Part shown: positions 46,801 through 59,045 of the stretch, piece after piece
Layout: each line of letters begins with the position of its first letter
How positions within the stretch are numbered: the stretch's first letter is position 1
NCBI GenBank assembly: GCA_000149265.1
Contig: CH002044.1
Coordinates: 1,873,327 to 1,937,326, forward strand
DNA from: Ciona savignyi
Taxonomy: Eukaryota > Chordata > Ascidiacea > Phlebobranchia > Cionidae
Direction: 5' to 3'
Length of the DNA stretch: 64,000 bases
Notes under the pieces: model-generated
The model's database searches: none
The model's input: only the letters and a program-made list of their open reading frames with translations
What the model was told of the DNA's origin: nothing
Made by a program: the position numbers and the translations under genes

Positions 46801-49800
46801 GTTACAGGTTCATCCATTCCAAATTTTTTTTTTTTTAAATTTAAGAAGAGAAACTTAGATTCCGCATTGCCTTTTCTGACTACTTTTCTTTAAAACTAAA
46901 CTATAATTAAAGTTTTTATAAGAAAAGTTTAAACACAGTGCGCACTACAACTGTAAAGATATTCAAAACCCCCAAAAACGTAAATAAACTGGTAATATCA
47001 CATCTGGGACATTCCAAGAAGCGAAACTGTTTCTACTGCTATAGAGACAATAAATGAAACAAGCATTTTGGTCGTAGGATTGGGAAAAACACAATATTTT
47101 ATTTATCTAAAAATACATTATTATTTATCTATCTTCAAATATTCTTTAAGTAGGCCTACATCTCTTAATTCCACTGTTGTTTTTGTTAGAGTATGCAAAT
47201 TTTCTCAGACTTTCTCTCTCTCTTTAAAAGCTTTAACGTAATAAAAAAAATGTGGGCAAAGGTTGCATAAAAATACTGAGCACAGAGTAGGTGTCTTTTC
47301 TGAGAGTTTGCAGGAACCACAAAACTGCTGGAAATGGTTGTGTCCTTCCAGTATTTTTGTGCCAAATTCTATTTTAAAATCTTTGGGTAGGCTTGAATGC
47401 AGAAACATGTTACTGGGCATCACCTTTATACTTCCAATATATTTTAGTGTTCAATTTATTGTTTTTTGTTGTTGCATTATCAAACTAAAATTTATAATTT
47501 GACAGGGCCAAATTTGTCATGCTATCCGGCCGGAAAGTCATCTGGATTTGATGGGAATTTCATTGAATTCGCCACCACGTATTGTTGGGAAAGCCTCGCG
47601 TCCCCGGAAAGTAATACTTCAGTGATTACACATAACGGGACATCTCAACAGTGCAAATATCTAGAAAACAAAAATAAAATCAACCTCTTGAAAAACCCGA
47701 GTGACATGAAACTCTTCATACATTGGCTGCCATATTGTATGCTTGTTCAGGTGAGTAAAAAAATTACAAACTCTTTGAGATAAAACTGGTGTTCTTCTTT
47801 ATTTTTGCGTCACTCGCAATGTCCCTGTAATAGACTTCACAATGTTTTTATACTAGCTAACATCACTTAGTTTCAACTTGCTTAAACTAATCCATTTTCA
47901 AGCTTTACAAAGTGGGAAGTATACACTAGTTACTAAGATAAGTGGACTGCATTTTAGAAATTAATTAGGAAGTAATTAAGAATACGTATGTTCTACGAAT
48001 TAAAATTCTTCTTTGATTAGTTCTGGTTTTCATGCCAGGTATCCGTTAAGCGTATGACCCCTAATAGCGAACAGCCAATTTTTCTATATTTTACACGGGA
48101 CCCATAATAATTATTACACTTAATATTGTTGTTGTTTTTTTCAGGCGATTCTTTTCGCGCTTCCGCCAGCTTATTGGCATTTTCGAGTTGGTGCTCGTGT
48201 ACTCGGCCATGTAAAGTTTATGCAACTTTTGATCATTGATATTTTCGAAAAAGTAAAAGTTATCCCATTAGCGTTCTATGAGGGGAACCCTTATGATGAA
48301 CGCAGTGAACATTTAGACGGACTTCGGCTGAATAAGCCGAAAAAATCTAAGATAGGTACACCTTCTAAGTCTGCAAAAGCAACTTTTGGGAGTAGCGGTA
48401 CTTTACAAGTCGCTTCTACTGCTTTGGAAATTTCAAGAAAATCTTCTTCTGGATCTTTGCAGGAGGTGATTGCACAATCACCACACCAAGGTGAGCTATA
48501 TTTACGGTGAGCTATATTTACCAACTTTATATTTACAAGATGACCTTTGTTTTCCCATTTTAGAGTCATATTTAATTGGTATTCAAAATTGTTGCTTGCT
48601 CTTAAATTTCAGAGCGGTTTTTAGTTGGAATTTCTGATTTTTTAATGCTAGGCTAATTCTAGAATATAATTTAGGTTGCTTAACGACATTTTATAACTGC
48701 ACAATTATGGCTCTTTATTAAACCATGCTAATATTCCAAAAGAGGCAAACCTAAAGATTCCACTTTTCTTGTTAAAAGATTCGACGTCCATACACAAAAA
48801 CACTACAAATGATGCAGAAAACAACTCTGAAAAGATAGAACTACTGGTTTGTAAAGAAATCAAATCAGGTAGGTAAATAGTGTTAACATAATCGAACATT
48901 TATTGCTCTTTATCAAACCATGTTAATTATTCAAAAGGGGTCCAATAAAAGATTTGATTTTTTTAGTGGAAGGTTTACCCTCCATACCTAAAAACATTAC
49001 AAGCGATGCTGAAAACAACTCGTCTGACAAAGTAGAACTACTGGTTTTTGAAGAAGACAAATCCGGTTGGTAAATTAATGTTTACATAATTCAACACTTA
49101 TACAGTAGAACCCCGCTTACCTGACCACCTATGGGACCGTGATTAAGCGGTCGCGTTAGCGGGGTGGTCGTGTTAGTGAATTTTGATTTGGAGAAAGTTG
49201 TAGTCATATGCGGTTAAACGTCTGCATTTTTACCAAATTTTCACTAAATGCCATTATTTTTATAAGATACTGCAGAATGAATTTAATACTAAAGTTTATC
49301 TTGTAGGATTCAGTACTGTTTGCCACATTTTCTTTCGTGTGCGCATATTTATTCTTATTGTTTTGATCATAAAAGAAATTTAATCTTATTATTTTGGTGA
49401 CAAAGGCAAATTATTTGGCACATGTGGTCACATAAGCGGAGTCAAATTTGAAGTTTTGGACCAAAATATGGCGGTCCTGGTCTGGAAACCGGGGTGGTCG
49501 CGTTATTGAAACGGAATGCAATGTATTACCATAGGAAATTATTTGGGACCGCACTAAAGTGGTCTTGATAGTGAGGTGGTCGTGTTATCGAGGTGGTCTC
49601 CAAGCGGGGTTCCACTGTATACTCACTTGCATATAGTTTAGGATATTTTTGTTTTCGTGAATGGGAAAGACGCTGGTTATCACATAGGCTAGTAAACCAG
49701 CTAATTACCACGCACCATTACCTGAGCTATTGCAGTAATTTGTTTATGGACGCTTTTTTAGTTTTGTACACCCCATTAATCCACTACGTTTGACCATTGT

Positions 49801-51056
49801 GGCTAAGCCTTGTCCAAGGACACATTAGACGATCCTGCAACCTTTTTGTTGAAAAGCAACACACTAACACATTATGCTATTCTGCCATGTGGTGTCTTGC
49901 AGCAAAAGAATCGACCAGTAAAAGTCAACCCAATACAATGTCTGCAGCTACAGCTCCAAACAGTGCAGGTTAGTAAATTTGGTTCACATAAGATTTTAAA
50001 AACACTGCTGATCTAAACTGTTTTTAGATGCTAAAACGACACATGAACTTGAACTTACGGTAATATACCATAGTTAAACAGTACAAACTCCACCTTACAC
50101 TTTGCCTTTGTTAGTTCTTTGACAAAATGTTGGCTGGTAACATGAAAGATCGTCATTTGTTTTCTATGATCTGCTATGAAAACTTTGCATCCATGCACCA
50201 ACTGCCATATATCCTATCAGGTAATCATATGTTAAAAAATATGACCTAACATGTCCAAGGACAATGTAGAACATTCCAGTTATATTGTTAACCAAACATA
50301 AAAAAAATCAAATATCTTCTTTTGGTTATATTTAATGTGGAAACGTTATATTAAATTGTGTTTCCCTAACTTAAATTATCATTATAATCTTCACTGCTAC
50401 ATGTGTTTAAATGTTACTTACTAAATCTATGTAACAGCTTTAGTGTTCTGTTTTCTGTCGTAATAAAAAAGGGTAAATTTGTTTTCATTTTTCAGTTTTT
50501 AATCTTAATAAATTTACCCCGGAGGGTGGTTTCGGTGATGAAGAGTATGAACCACAAGCAAACAAGTTATATCCGCTTATTGAAAGTTTGCTATACCATT
50601 GGTGCAACGGAAAAAACTTTAATAACATATTCTTAGTCAGACAGTATGCACTAAAGCTAATTTTCTCAATGGTAAATGCGCTAGCAATGCTGACAATGAT
50701 GGTTTGGTGCATTGCTATACTCAATGATGACTTTGCAGCTTCTGAAACTTTCAGGTTAGACTTAGAGAATTTTCATCTTATAATAATATCTGTAAATGCC
50801 GTGCTTTTCTAGGTGCCAATTACCATATCAGGATCTATGTGTTCTTTGTGCCATCAAGCGAAAGCGAGATGTGTACGCAATATTCTGGTGTGATGTAGTC
50901 CTCACCTTCATAGTATTTGCTACTTCTTTAATATATTGGATACTTGGACGGACTGGAGCTAATAGAGCAACCTGCCATTTCTTCGACCACATGAAAGCCA
51001 CTTGCAATGTTGCTCTTGGGGCTGCAGCATTGGTAGAAAAAAATAAGAAAGCTTAG
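43803..51056 (+). CDS. Pannexin/innexin-like channel, complete copy
   Basis: Predicted four-pass large-pore channel at the plasma membrane. Exons: 43803-43971, 47506-47750, 48145-48490, 48779-48868, 48967-49065, 49903-49968, 50496-50754, 50813-51056; all phases agree, giving 505 residues. The first membrane segment is WIGVYTILALAVVAKISDFV. Extracellular loop 1 has LSCYPAG, TTYCWESL and QQCKY Cys with two sequons (NTS, NGT). Segment 2 (LPYCMLVQAILFALPPAYWHF) carries the proline-rich, aromatic pattern of pannexins and innexins. Segment 3 is ALKLIFSMVNALAMLTMMVW. Loop 2 has FRCQLPYQDLC, and segment 4 is VVLTFIVFATSLIYWIL. The tail is short (EKNKKA). The intracellular loop includes two homologous adjacent exons. 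CALHM or LRRC8 are less likely because no CALHM Cys pattern or LRR is seen. Intron 1 holds two SINEs and an N gap. Confidence 0.75.
44007..44253 (+). repeat. tRNA-derived SINE, internally deleted
   Basis: The head (TTAGTCTGGTGGTTTAGTGC, GTTGCAGGTTTGAAACTGG) and the end of the body (GGGATAAACATGTATATCC) are kept. A segment of the middle is lost. Lies in intron 1 of the channel gene. Confidence 0.8.
44980..45208 (+). repeat. SINE body fragment with internal insertion
   Basis: Lacks the head. GATGGGTTCTACCAAATTAA to TATTCTATCCTATCC is recognisable, with about 35 extra bases in the middle. Confidence 0.7.
46092..46355. other. Assembly gap, 264 N
   Basis: Both edges carry the same 12-mer, ATTCTCTATGCA, so the missing sequence may be a tandem repeat or the flanks may overlap. 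Lies in intron 1 of the channel gene. Confidence 0.95.
49103..49617. mobile_element. pogo/Tc1-like non-autonomous DNA transposon
   Basis: 515 bp with inverted ends CAGTAGAACCCCGCTTA and CAGTGGAACCCCGCTTG, flanked by a TA duplication. Copy 2 has the empty site (CTTATATACAC near 56790). No transposase. Sits in an intron of channel copy 1. Confidence 0.85.
49655..49870 (-). repeat. Old SINE remnant in copy 1
   Basis: Reverse-strand family order (GAATGGGAAA, CCCCATTAATCCACTACG, CTTGTCCAAGGACACA, GCAACCTTTTTGTTG) with heavy decay. The equivalent remnant in copy 2 is at 56822-57035, so it predates the duplication. Confidence 0.6.
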
Positions 51057-51212
51057 TTTTATTAACCAAATTAAATAATTATGAATTACCACCTAACAGT
51101 AAAAAATCGTTGATTTTTTACTTCTAAACTCTTTTCATATAGTCTACACATTATTTTTCTTACCTAACTGATTTTTTGTTCATATTTCTTAAACTCGTTT
51201 AAGTGTATATAC

Positions 51213-52660
51213 CAGGGGTGGGCAACCTTTCTCGGCCTGGGTGCCAAAATCGGCTAAAATTAATGGAAAAATCCTTCCACGTGCCAACTAACAATTCGTG
51301 AGAACATATTTCTTTTTTATTCTTAAAGGTGCCTGTTTTGAAAAAAATGATTTAAATTTACCAAAATAGTGAAAACACAATATAACAAAAACAAAACATT
51401 CACAATAAACTTTCTCTAAAGGTTAAATTTTATTTCTAAGAAAATATCAGTTTGAATAGCTTTAAATACTTCTCGTACATCAGTTTGAAGTTTTTTAGCT
51501 GAGGTCCTAACATTCGGTAGGGACAAAAAAACGAAATAACTTTTTACAGCAGCGGTTCTCAAACTTTTTTTTTTTTAAATACGCAACGGTCCCTAGCATT
51601 TTTTGACTCACGGTCCCCTTAAAAGATAGCAAAGTAAAACAAAAAATTTAGCAACGTTTAAATTCTAAAACAAAACATATTAACCCGGATGCACGGCTTA
51701 AGAAAAAACGAGACGCCTCTGACCTTGGCATGTTTTTTGAATGTTTTCTCCTACTATAATAGGAGTTGTACTATTTTCTACTATAGTAGGAGCTAGGAGT
51801 TCTGTACTTTTGAATTGCACTAATGTGACATCAAATAGCTTCTTGTGATGTCATAAATGCCTATGTAGCCTGTAAGCTTTCATGACAAATTGTGTTTGTT
51901 AAAGTTAATTGGAAGAAAAGTTGCGTAAAGACTTAATTTTACACAATTTGTTTTTCTTCAGAAGCGTCGTTTAAATTTTTTGGAAGGTGCTTCGCGGTCC
52001 CCAAAAGACCGTGGACCCCAGTTTGAGAACCGCTGTTTTACAGTAATAACTTTTAATTTTTATCTTTACTGCAAAATAAGCAAGCGCTGTACTATTACTG
52101 ATAGAGCAAACCTTAGACAGCTGAAAAAGTGTGTTCAACGATAAATTTTTACTCTCATTAACGCAGTTTGATAAACGTAACGATGAGCTTATCTGGAATA
52201 AGTTTACCGTTCTTTTTTTACTTGCCGAAATATGCATTTATGACCTTTACCGATACCGAATGACCTTACCGGTACACGGTACATCATGTTTAGCCTTATA
52301 ACATTTTGTATCTCAAATTGCTAACAAAACTAAATTAGGATGCTAAGGGTAACTGATATTAACTACATCTGGTTGTCTGCACAAACGTACAAATTTCTCT
52401 CACGTTCGTCTGTGGCAGCAGGTTGCGAAATTTGCAAGCGGATTGTTGTATTCTTTGGTGTTTGTTGAGTAACAATAACACAGTAATAAATAATCAAATG
52501 TTTACTTCACAACTTACGGTAATAAACATTTTATGCACGTGGCCAAAGCTCAAATAATACAACAACTTTTAAGTTCTCATTTTTAAGAGAAAGGAATCTG
52601 ATTTTCTTGAACTAGCGTGCCAGAAATACGAGCTCGCGTGCCAGGGGTTGCCCATGCCTG
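51213..52660. mobile_element. hAT-type DNA transposon, non-autonomous, host of a nested one
   Basis: Ends CAGGGGTGGGCAACC and (reverse) CAGGCATGGGCAACC; perfect 8-bp target duplication GTATATAC at 51205-51212 and 52661-52668. Copy 2 has the empty site (GTGTATATACTTTC near 58355). No transposase frame is visible. Confidence 0.9.
51550..52035. mobile_element. hAT-type MITE nested inside the previous element
   Basis: 486 bp with perfect 16-bp inverted ends CAGCGGTTCTCAAACT and an 8-bp target duplication TTTTACAG (51542-51549 and 52036-52043). Confidence 0.92.
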
Positions 52661-53365
52661 GTATATACTTTCTTGTTGTTCTTGCTATTTTAATTAATAA
52701 TTCTTAAGATCCATTGTTTCAAGAAATAACTGGTGCTGAAAAGCCTAAAACGGCAGTCGTGCTTATATTTTCAGGTCTGTCCAAACCTGTTGTAATTCTC
52801 AATTTTTCATTGTATATCCAATACACATTATCTAACACCTATAGTTGGCTTATAACCATTTGATAGAACTCTATGCCAGAATGTAACGAGTGGTAGCCTC
52901 CCTTAGTCATGGAGTGTTTTGCTGAGTAACAATAATAGTGAATGCCCAATGTTTGTACGGTTGAAAGCAGCATGTGCTAGCCTGCGCGCCGGTGTTCTCG
53001 TTTAGTTGTAAAGTTTTGGATTAGTTGAGCAGTGGTTTGTAAAACTGTTTATTGTGCATCTGCTAGCTATTTTGTTGGGAAAAAGGTGTTGCTGTACGGA
53101 GGGGTAGGCTTAACATTTTTAAGTGAAAATTTGGACGGTTTTGAGTTTAGGTTGCAGATGCAAGCTTCATATTCAAATTGTCAAAAATTGTAAGACTTTC
53201 TGTGACAGGATTTTGAGTGACCCCTTTTTTGTGAGGTCAGTTGGCATTGGAGAGATAGTGGAGAATAATTAGTTAAACGCCCTCTGTAAAAAGTTCTGTG
53301 TGATTAGATATGTAGCCCCCGTTATTATGAGACGTGAAATCAAACTAAAAGCATATAGGTTATGA

Positions 53366-53552
53366 AATTCATGTTTATCCCTGTAAATAGGAAAACGCAA
53401 TATGCGTTTAACACACGAACACACAATCGTCAGGTCACCTTTCTCCCACCGTCGGGATCTATTGCAGTGTGTTAGGATACAACCGACTTGCTAGCGATCA
53501 ATTTAGAAGCTTAACTAACCCTTCGGCTAAAAGGCGACGAACTAGTTTAGGT
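53366..53552 (-). repeat. SINE, internally deleted, in copy 1
   Basis: Reverse-strand body and head with a middle deletion. The identical arrangement in copy 2 (59046-59230) shows that it predates the duplication. Confidence 0.75.
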
Positions 53553-53768
53553 GTGGTTAAGTTTTGGGAGCTATCTTAAATAAAGTGTTTATTGAGTATC
53601 GACTGGGAGATTTGTTGCGAAACAGTTGCCGATACAGGAGGGATTATAAGACGGAACTTTGATAAATATGGCGACACTAGTTTGAAATCACTGACCCAAC
53701 CTTGATTTTCAGGTTCTTAGAGAATCTTAGAATCCTAGAATCTGATTCCAGGTGGCCACCTTGTTTAG

Positions 53769-54862
53769 CTCTTTCACTCCCGGCCAAATGCATTAAATTA
53801 AACATGCTGTCCCGCAGTGTTTTTTACATTTTTTGGTAATTTTCAAATTAGCACAGTTTTTCACAAATTTATGCTATGATTTAATATTTAGTATGGTTGG
53901 AAAGATAATTTATCCCTCTTTTAAACAAACCGCACACCTAGAATCTACCTCCAATAAAGAATATATTACGTAAACTTTAGTGAACACCACTTTTTATGTA
54001 AAGAAAATTCTGCTCGACTTTGAAAATTTTGAGGTGCACTGACAAACGAAATACTCACTAATTATTGGTATGCCCAAATGATATGAAAATTGGAATGTAG
54101 ATTGTCTAATAGTTTTTGTACTCAGGAAAATTTGAACTGTCATTGTATCTTCAGTAGTTTTTTTACTATTCCTAATTGAAATTTTCCTTTATTCTAACTA
54201 TATTATGAAAAATTGAACCAAAACGCATTGAAGTTTTTAGTTTTGTAGAACTAAAATAGTAAAAAGTATAAATAAGAACAGTGAAGGAAGTGTAAAAAGG
54301 GCATACAAAAGCAAACAAACACAAATACTATATCCAATATTCTTCAAAGCAGGGCACACCGAACTAGCTAGTCTCGCCGCCTTTTTCTTTATCGTGCGCT
54401 CAGCAGGCCCAGCTGGATTCATGCTTTGGTGAACACGAAGCATAAACGCCTGCTGCGAAAACGTCACCAACGCTCTCCTTTTTTTCTCAACGGCACGAAA
54501 TTCACAGAGAATGTAAAGAAAGACTTGCTTGACAAAAAGAGCTTCTCCGCAAGTTAACGCGACTCCTATTGGCTGAGTTAGTCACTTGTAAATTCGTGTA
54601 AAATCGATAGAAATAAGAGGCGAAGCCTTGAAAAAGAAAGGCTATCACTCCTGGCATTTTTAATATTTCTCCACGAAAATTACAGAGAATAAAATATAGG
54701 GTTTCCTTGATCGAATGAGCCATAGCTGAGGTCTCTACCATTATTTTGCGGAGAAAATCGCATTGCGGAGAAATCGTTTTTTAGATTTGCATCCATTTAT
54801 GTACAGGCGGGATACCATGTTTTCCCACCAACTCCATATATGGCGAGTTGGGACGGAAAGAG
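53769..54862. mobile_element. piggyBac-like element at the duplication junction
   Basis: Inverted ends CTCTTTCACTCCC and (reverse) CTCTTTCCGTCCC, flanked by TTAG on the left and TTAA on the right. About 1.1 kb with no transposase frame. The flanks match piggyBac's TTAA target preference with one mutated side. The interior has AT-rich filler and a few short frames only. Confidence 0.6.
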
Positions 54863-55217
54863 TTAAGTACGCGTACATCTCTTAATTCTACTGTTGTTTT
54901 TGTTAGAGTATGCGAATTTTCTCAGACTTTCTCTCTCTCTTTAAAAGCTTTAACGTAATAAAAAAAATGTGGGCAAAGGTTGCATTAAACATACTGAGCA
55001 CACAGTAGGTGTCTTTTCTGAGAGTTTGCAGGAACCACAAAACTGCTGTAAATGGTTGTGTCCTTCCAGTATTTTTTGTGCCAAATTCTCTTTCACATGT
55101 GTAGGATTGAAAGCAAAAACATATTACTGGCCATCACCTTTATACTTCGAATATATTTTAGTGTTCAATTTATTGTTTTTTTGTTGCATTATCAAACTAA
55201 AATTTATAATTTGACAG

Positions 55218-58201
55218 GGCCAAATTTGTCATGCTATCCGGCCGGAAAGTCATCTGGATTTGATGGGAATTTCATTGAATTCGCCACCACTTATTGTTGG
55301 GAAAGCCTCGCGTCCCCGGAAAGTAATACTTCAGTGATTACACATAACGGGACATCTCAACAGTGCGAATATCTAGAAAACAAAAATAAAATCAACCTCT
55401 TGAAAAACCCGAGTGACATGAAACTATTCATACATTGGCTGCCATATTGTATGCTTGTTCAGGTGAGTACAAAAATTACAAACTCCTTGAGATAAAACTG
55501 GTGTTCTTCTTTATTTTTGCGTCACTCGCAATGTCCCTGTAATAGACTTCACAATGTTTTTATACTAGCTAACATCACTTAGTTTCAACTTGCTTAAACT
55601 AATTCATTTTCTAGCTTTACAAAGTGGGCAGTATACACTTGTAACTAAGATAAGTGGACTGCATTTTTAGAAATTAATTAGGAAATAATTAATGATACGT
55701 ATGTTCCACGATTTAAAATTCTTCTTCGATTAGTGCTGGTTTTCATGCCAGGTATCTCCGTTAAGCGTGTGACCCCCAATAGCGAACAGCCAATTTTTTC
55801 TATATTTTACACGGGACCCATAATAATTATTACACTTAATGTTGTTGTTGTTTTTTCAGGCGTTTCTTTTCGCGCTTCCGCCAGCTTTTTGGCATTTTCG
55901 AGTTGGTGCTCGTGTACTCGGCCATGTAAAGTTTATGCAACTTTTGATCATTGATATTTTCGAAAAAGTAAAAGTTATCCCATTAGCGTTCTATGAGGGG
56001 AACCCTTATGATGAACGCAGTGAACATTTAGACGGACTTCGGCTGAATAAGCCGAAAAAATCTAAGATAGGTACACCTGCTAAGTCTGCAAAAGCAACTT
56101 TTGGGAGTACTTCACAAGTCGCTTCTACTGCTTTGGAAATTTCAAGAAAATCTTCTTCTGGGTCTTTGCAGGAGGTGATTGCACAATCACCACACCAAGG
56201 TGAGCTATATTTACCCACTTTATATTTACAAGATGACCTTTGTTTTCCCATTTTAGAGTCATAAATTGGTATTCAAAATTGTTACTTGCTCTTAAATTTC
56301 AGAGCGGTTTTTAGTTGGAATTTCTAATTTTTTGATGCTAGGCTAATTCTAGAATATAATTTAGTTTGCTTAACGACATTTTATAACTGCACAATTATGG
56401 CTCTTTATTAAACCATGCTAATATTCCAAAAGAGGCAAACCTAAAGATTCCACTTTTCTTGTTAAAAGATTCAACGTCCATACACAAAAACACTACAAAT
56501 GATGCAGAAAACAACTCTGAAAAGATAGAACTACTGGTTTGCAAAAAAATCAAATCAGGTAGGTAAATAGTGTTAACATAATCGGACATTTATTGCTCTT
56601 TATCAAACCATAATAATAATCCAAAAGGGGTCCAATAAAAGATTTGATTTTTTTAGTGGAAGGTTTAACCTCCATACCTGAAAACATTACAACCGATGCT
56701 GAAAACAACTCCTCTGACAAAGTAGAACTACTGGTTTTTGAAGAAGACAAATCCGGTTGATAAATTAATGTTTACATAATCTAACACTTATATACACACT
56801 TGCATATAGTTTATCAAATTTATGTTTCCGTGAATGAGAAAGACGCTGGTTATCACATAGGCTAGTCAACCAGCTAATTAACACGCACCATTACCTTAGA
56901 TATTGCAGTGATTTGTTTATGGACTCTTTTTTAGTTTTGTACACCCCATTTATCCACTACGTTTGACCATTGTGGCTAAGTCTTGTCCTGCAAGCCGCAA
57001 CCTTTCTGTTGAAAAGCAACACACTAACACATTATGCTTTCTGCCATGTGGTGTCTTGCAGCAAAAGAATCGACCAGTAAAAGTCAACCCAATACAATGT
57101 CTGCAGCTACAGCTCCAAACAGTGCAGGTTAGCAAATTTGGTTCACATAAGATTTTAAAAACGCTGCTCATCTAAACTCTTTTTAGAAGCTAAAACGACA
57201 CATGAACTTGAACTTACGGTAATATACCATAGTTAAACAGTACGAACTCCATCTTACACTTTGCCTTTGTTAGTTCTATGACAAAATGTTGGCTGGTAAC
57301 ATGAAAGATCGTCATTTGTTTTCTATGATCTGCTATGAAAACTTTGCATCCATGCACCAACTGCCATATATCCTATCAGGTAACCATATGTTAAAAAATA
57401 TGACCTAACATGTCCAAGGACAATGTAGACTACATTCCAGTTATGTTGTTAACCAAACATAAAAAAAAATCAAATATCTATTTTGGTTATATTTAATGTG
57501 GAAACGTTCTATTAAATTGTGTTTCCCTAACTTAAATTATCATAATAATCTTCACTGCTACATGTGTTTAAATGTTACTTACTGAATCTATGTAACAGCT
57601 TTAGTGTTCTGTCTTCTGTAAATTTGTTTTCATTTTTCAGTTTTTAATCTTACTGAATTTACCCCGGAGGGAGGTTTCGGTGATGAAGAGTATGAACCAG
57701 AAGCAAACAAACGATATCCGCTTATTGAGAGTTTGCTATACCATTGGTGCAACGGAAAAAACTTTAATAACATATTCTTAGTCAGACAGTATGCACTGAA
57801 GCTAATTTTTTCAATGGTAAATGCGCTAGTCATGCTGACAATGATGGTTTGGTGCATTGCTATACTCAATGATGACTTTTCAGCTTCTGAAACTTTCAGG
57901 TTAGACTTAGAGAATTTTCATCTTATAATAATATATATAAATGCCGTGCTTTTCTAGGTGCCAATTACCATATCAGGATCTGTGTGTTCTTTGTGCCATC
58001 AAGCGAAAGCGAGATGTGTACGCAATATTCTGGTGTGATGTAGTCCTCACCTTAATAGTATTTGCTACTTCTTTGATATATTGGATACTTGGCCGGACTG
58101 GAGCTAATAGAGCAACCTGCCATTTCTTCGACCACATGAAAGCCACTTGCAATGTTGCTCTTGGGGCTGCAGCAATATATGAAAAAAATAAGAAAGCTTA
58201 G
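55218..58201 (+). CDS. Pannexin/innexin-like channel, second copy lacking exon 1
   Basis: Exons 55218-55462, 55860-56199, 56469-56558, 56657-56755, 57062-57127, 57641-57899 and 57958-58201 correspond one to one with exons 2-8 of the gene at 43803. No stop or frameshift is found, and all splice dinucleotides are kept; exon 3 is 6 bp shorter, in frame. The protein matches copy 1 from GPNLSCYPAG to EKNKKA with few changes (for example AFLFALPPAFWHF). No counterpart of exon 1, with the N-terminus and first membrane segment, lies between 53552 and 55217. It may be an alternative 3' cassette set spliced to the exon at 43803, or a young non-functional copy. The donor after the second duplicated exon (GTTGAT) is weaker than in copy 1 (GTTGGT). 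Confidence 0.75.
56822..57035 (-). repeat. Old SINE remnant in copy 2
   Basis: Counterpart of 49655-49870, equally decayed. Confidence 0.6.
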
Positions 58202-59045
58202 TTTTATTAACCAAATTAAATAATTATGAATTACCACCTAACAGTAAAAAATCGTTGATTTTTTTCCTAGTTCTAAACTCTTTTCATATAGTCTACACAT
58301 TATTTTTCTTACCTAACTGATTTTTTGTTCATATTTCTTAAACTCGTTTAAGTGTATATACTTTCTTGTTGTTCTTGCTATTTTAATTAATAATTCTTAA
58401 GATCCATTGTTTTAAGAAATAACTGGTGCTGAAAAGCCTAAAACGGCAGTCGTGCTTATATTTTCAGGTCTGTCCAAACCTGTTGTAATTCTCAATTTTT
58501 CATTGTATATCCAATACACATTATCTAACACCTATAGATGGCTTATCACCATTTGATAGAACTCTGTGCCAGAATGTGACGAGTGGTAGCCTCCCTTTTT
58601 GCTGAGTAACAATAATAGTGAATGCCCAATGTTTGTACGGTTGAAAGCAGCATGTGCTAGCCTGCGCACCGGTGTTCTCGTTTAGTTGTAAAGTTTTGGA
58701 TTAGTAGAGCAGTGGTTTGTAAAACTGTTTATTGTGCATCTGCCAGCTGTTTTGTTGGGAAAAGGTGTTGCTGTACGGAGGGGTAGGCTTAACATTTTTA
58801 AGTGAAAATTTGGACGGTTTTGAGTTTAGGTTGCAGAAGCAAGCTTCATTTTCAAATTGTCAAAAATTGTAAGACTGTCTGTGACAAGATTTTGAGTGAC
58901 CCCTTTTTTTGTGAGGTCAAGTTGGCATGGGAGAGATAGTGTAGAATAATTAGTTAAACGCCCTCTGTAAAAAGTTCTGTGTGATTAGATATGTAGTCCC
59001 CGTTATTATGAGACGTGAAATCAAACTAAAAGCATATAGGTTATG

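Larger units (their letters stand above)
47146..53768 (+). repeat. Tandem duplication unit, copy 1
   Basis: Colinear with 54867-59497. Removing the two transposon insertions (49103-49617 and 51213-52660) leaves about 4.65 kb, the size of copy 2. Contains channel exons 2-8 plus about 2.7 kb of 3' flank. Confidence 0.9.

Noticed and set aside
48612..48652. Extra channel exon after CAG at 48611 (ERFLVGISDF)
   Set aside because: No donor follows before an in-frame stop; probably intron.
54877..55217. A hidden exon 1 just upstream of channel copy 2
   Set aside because: This stretch is colinear with intron 1 next to exon 2 in copy 1 and has no start-plus-membrane-segment frame.
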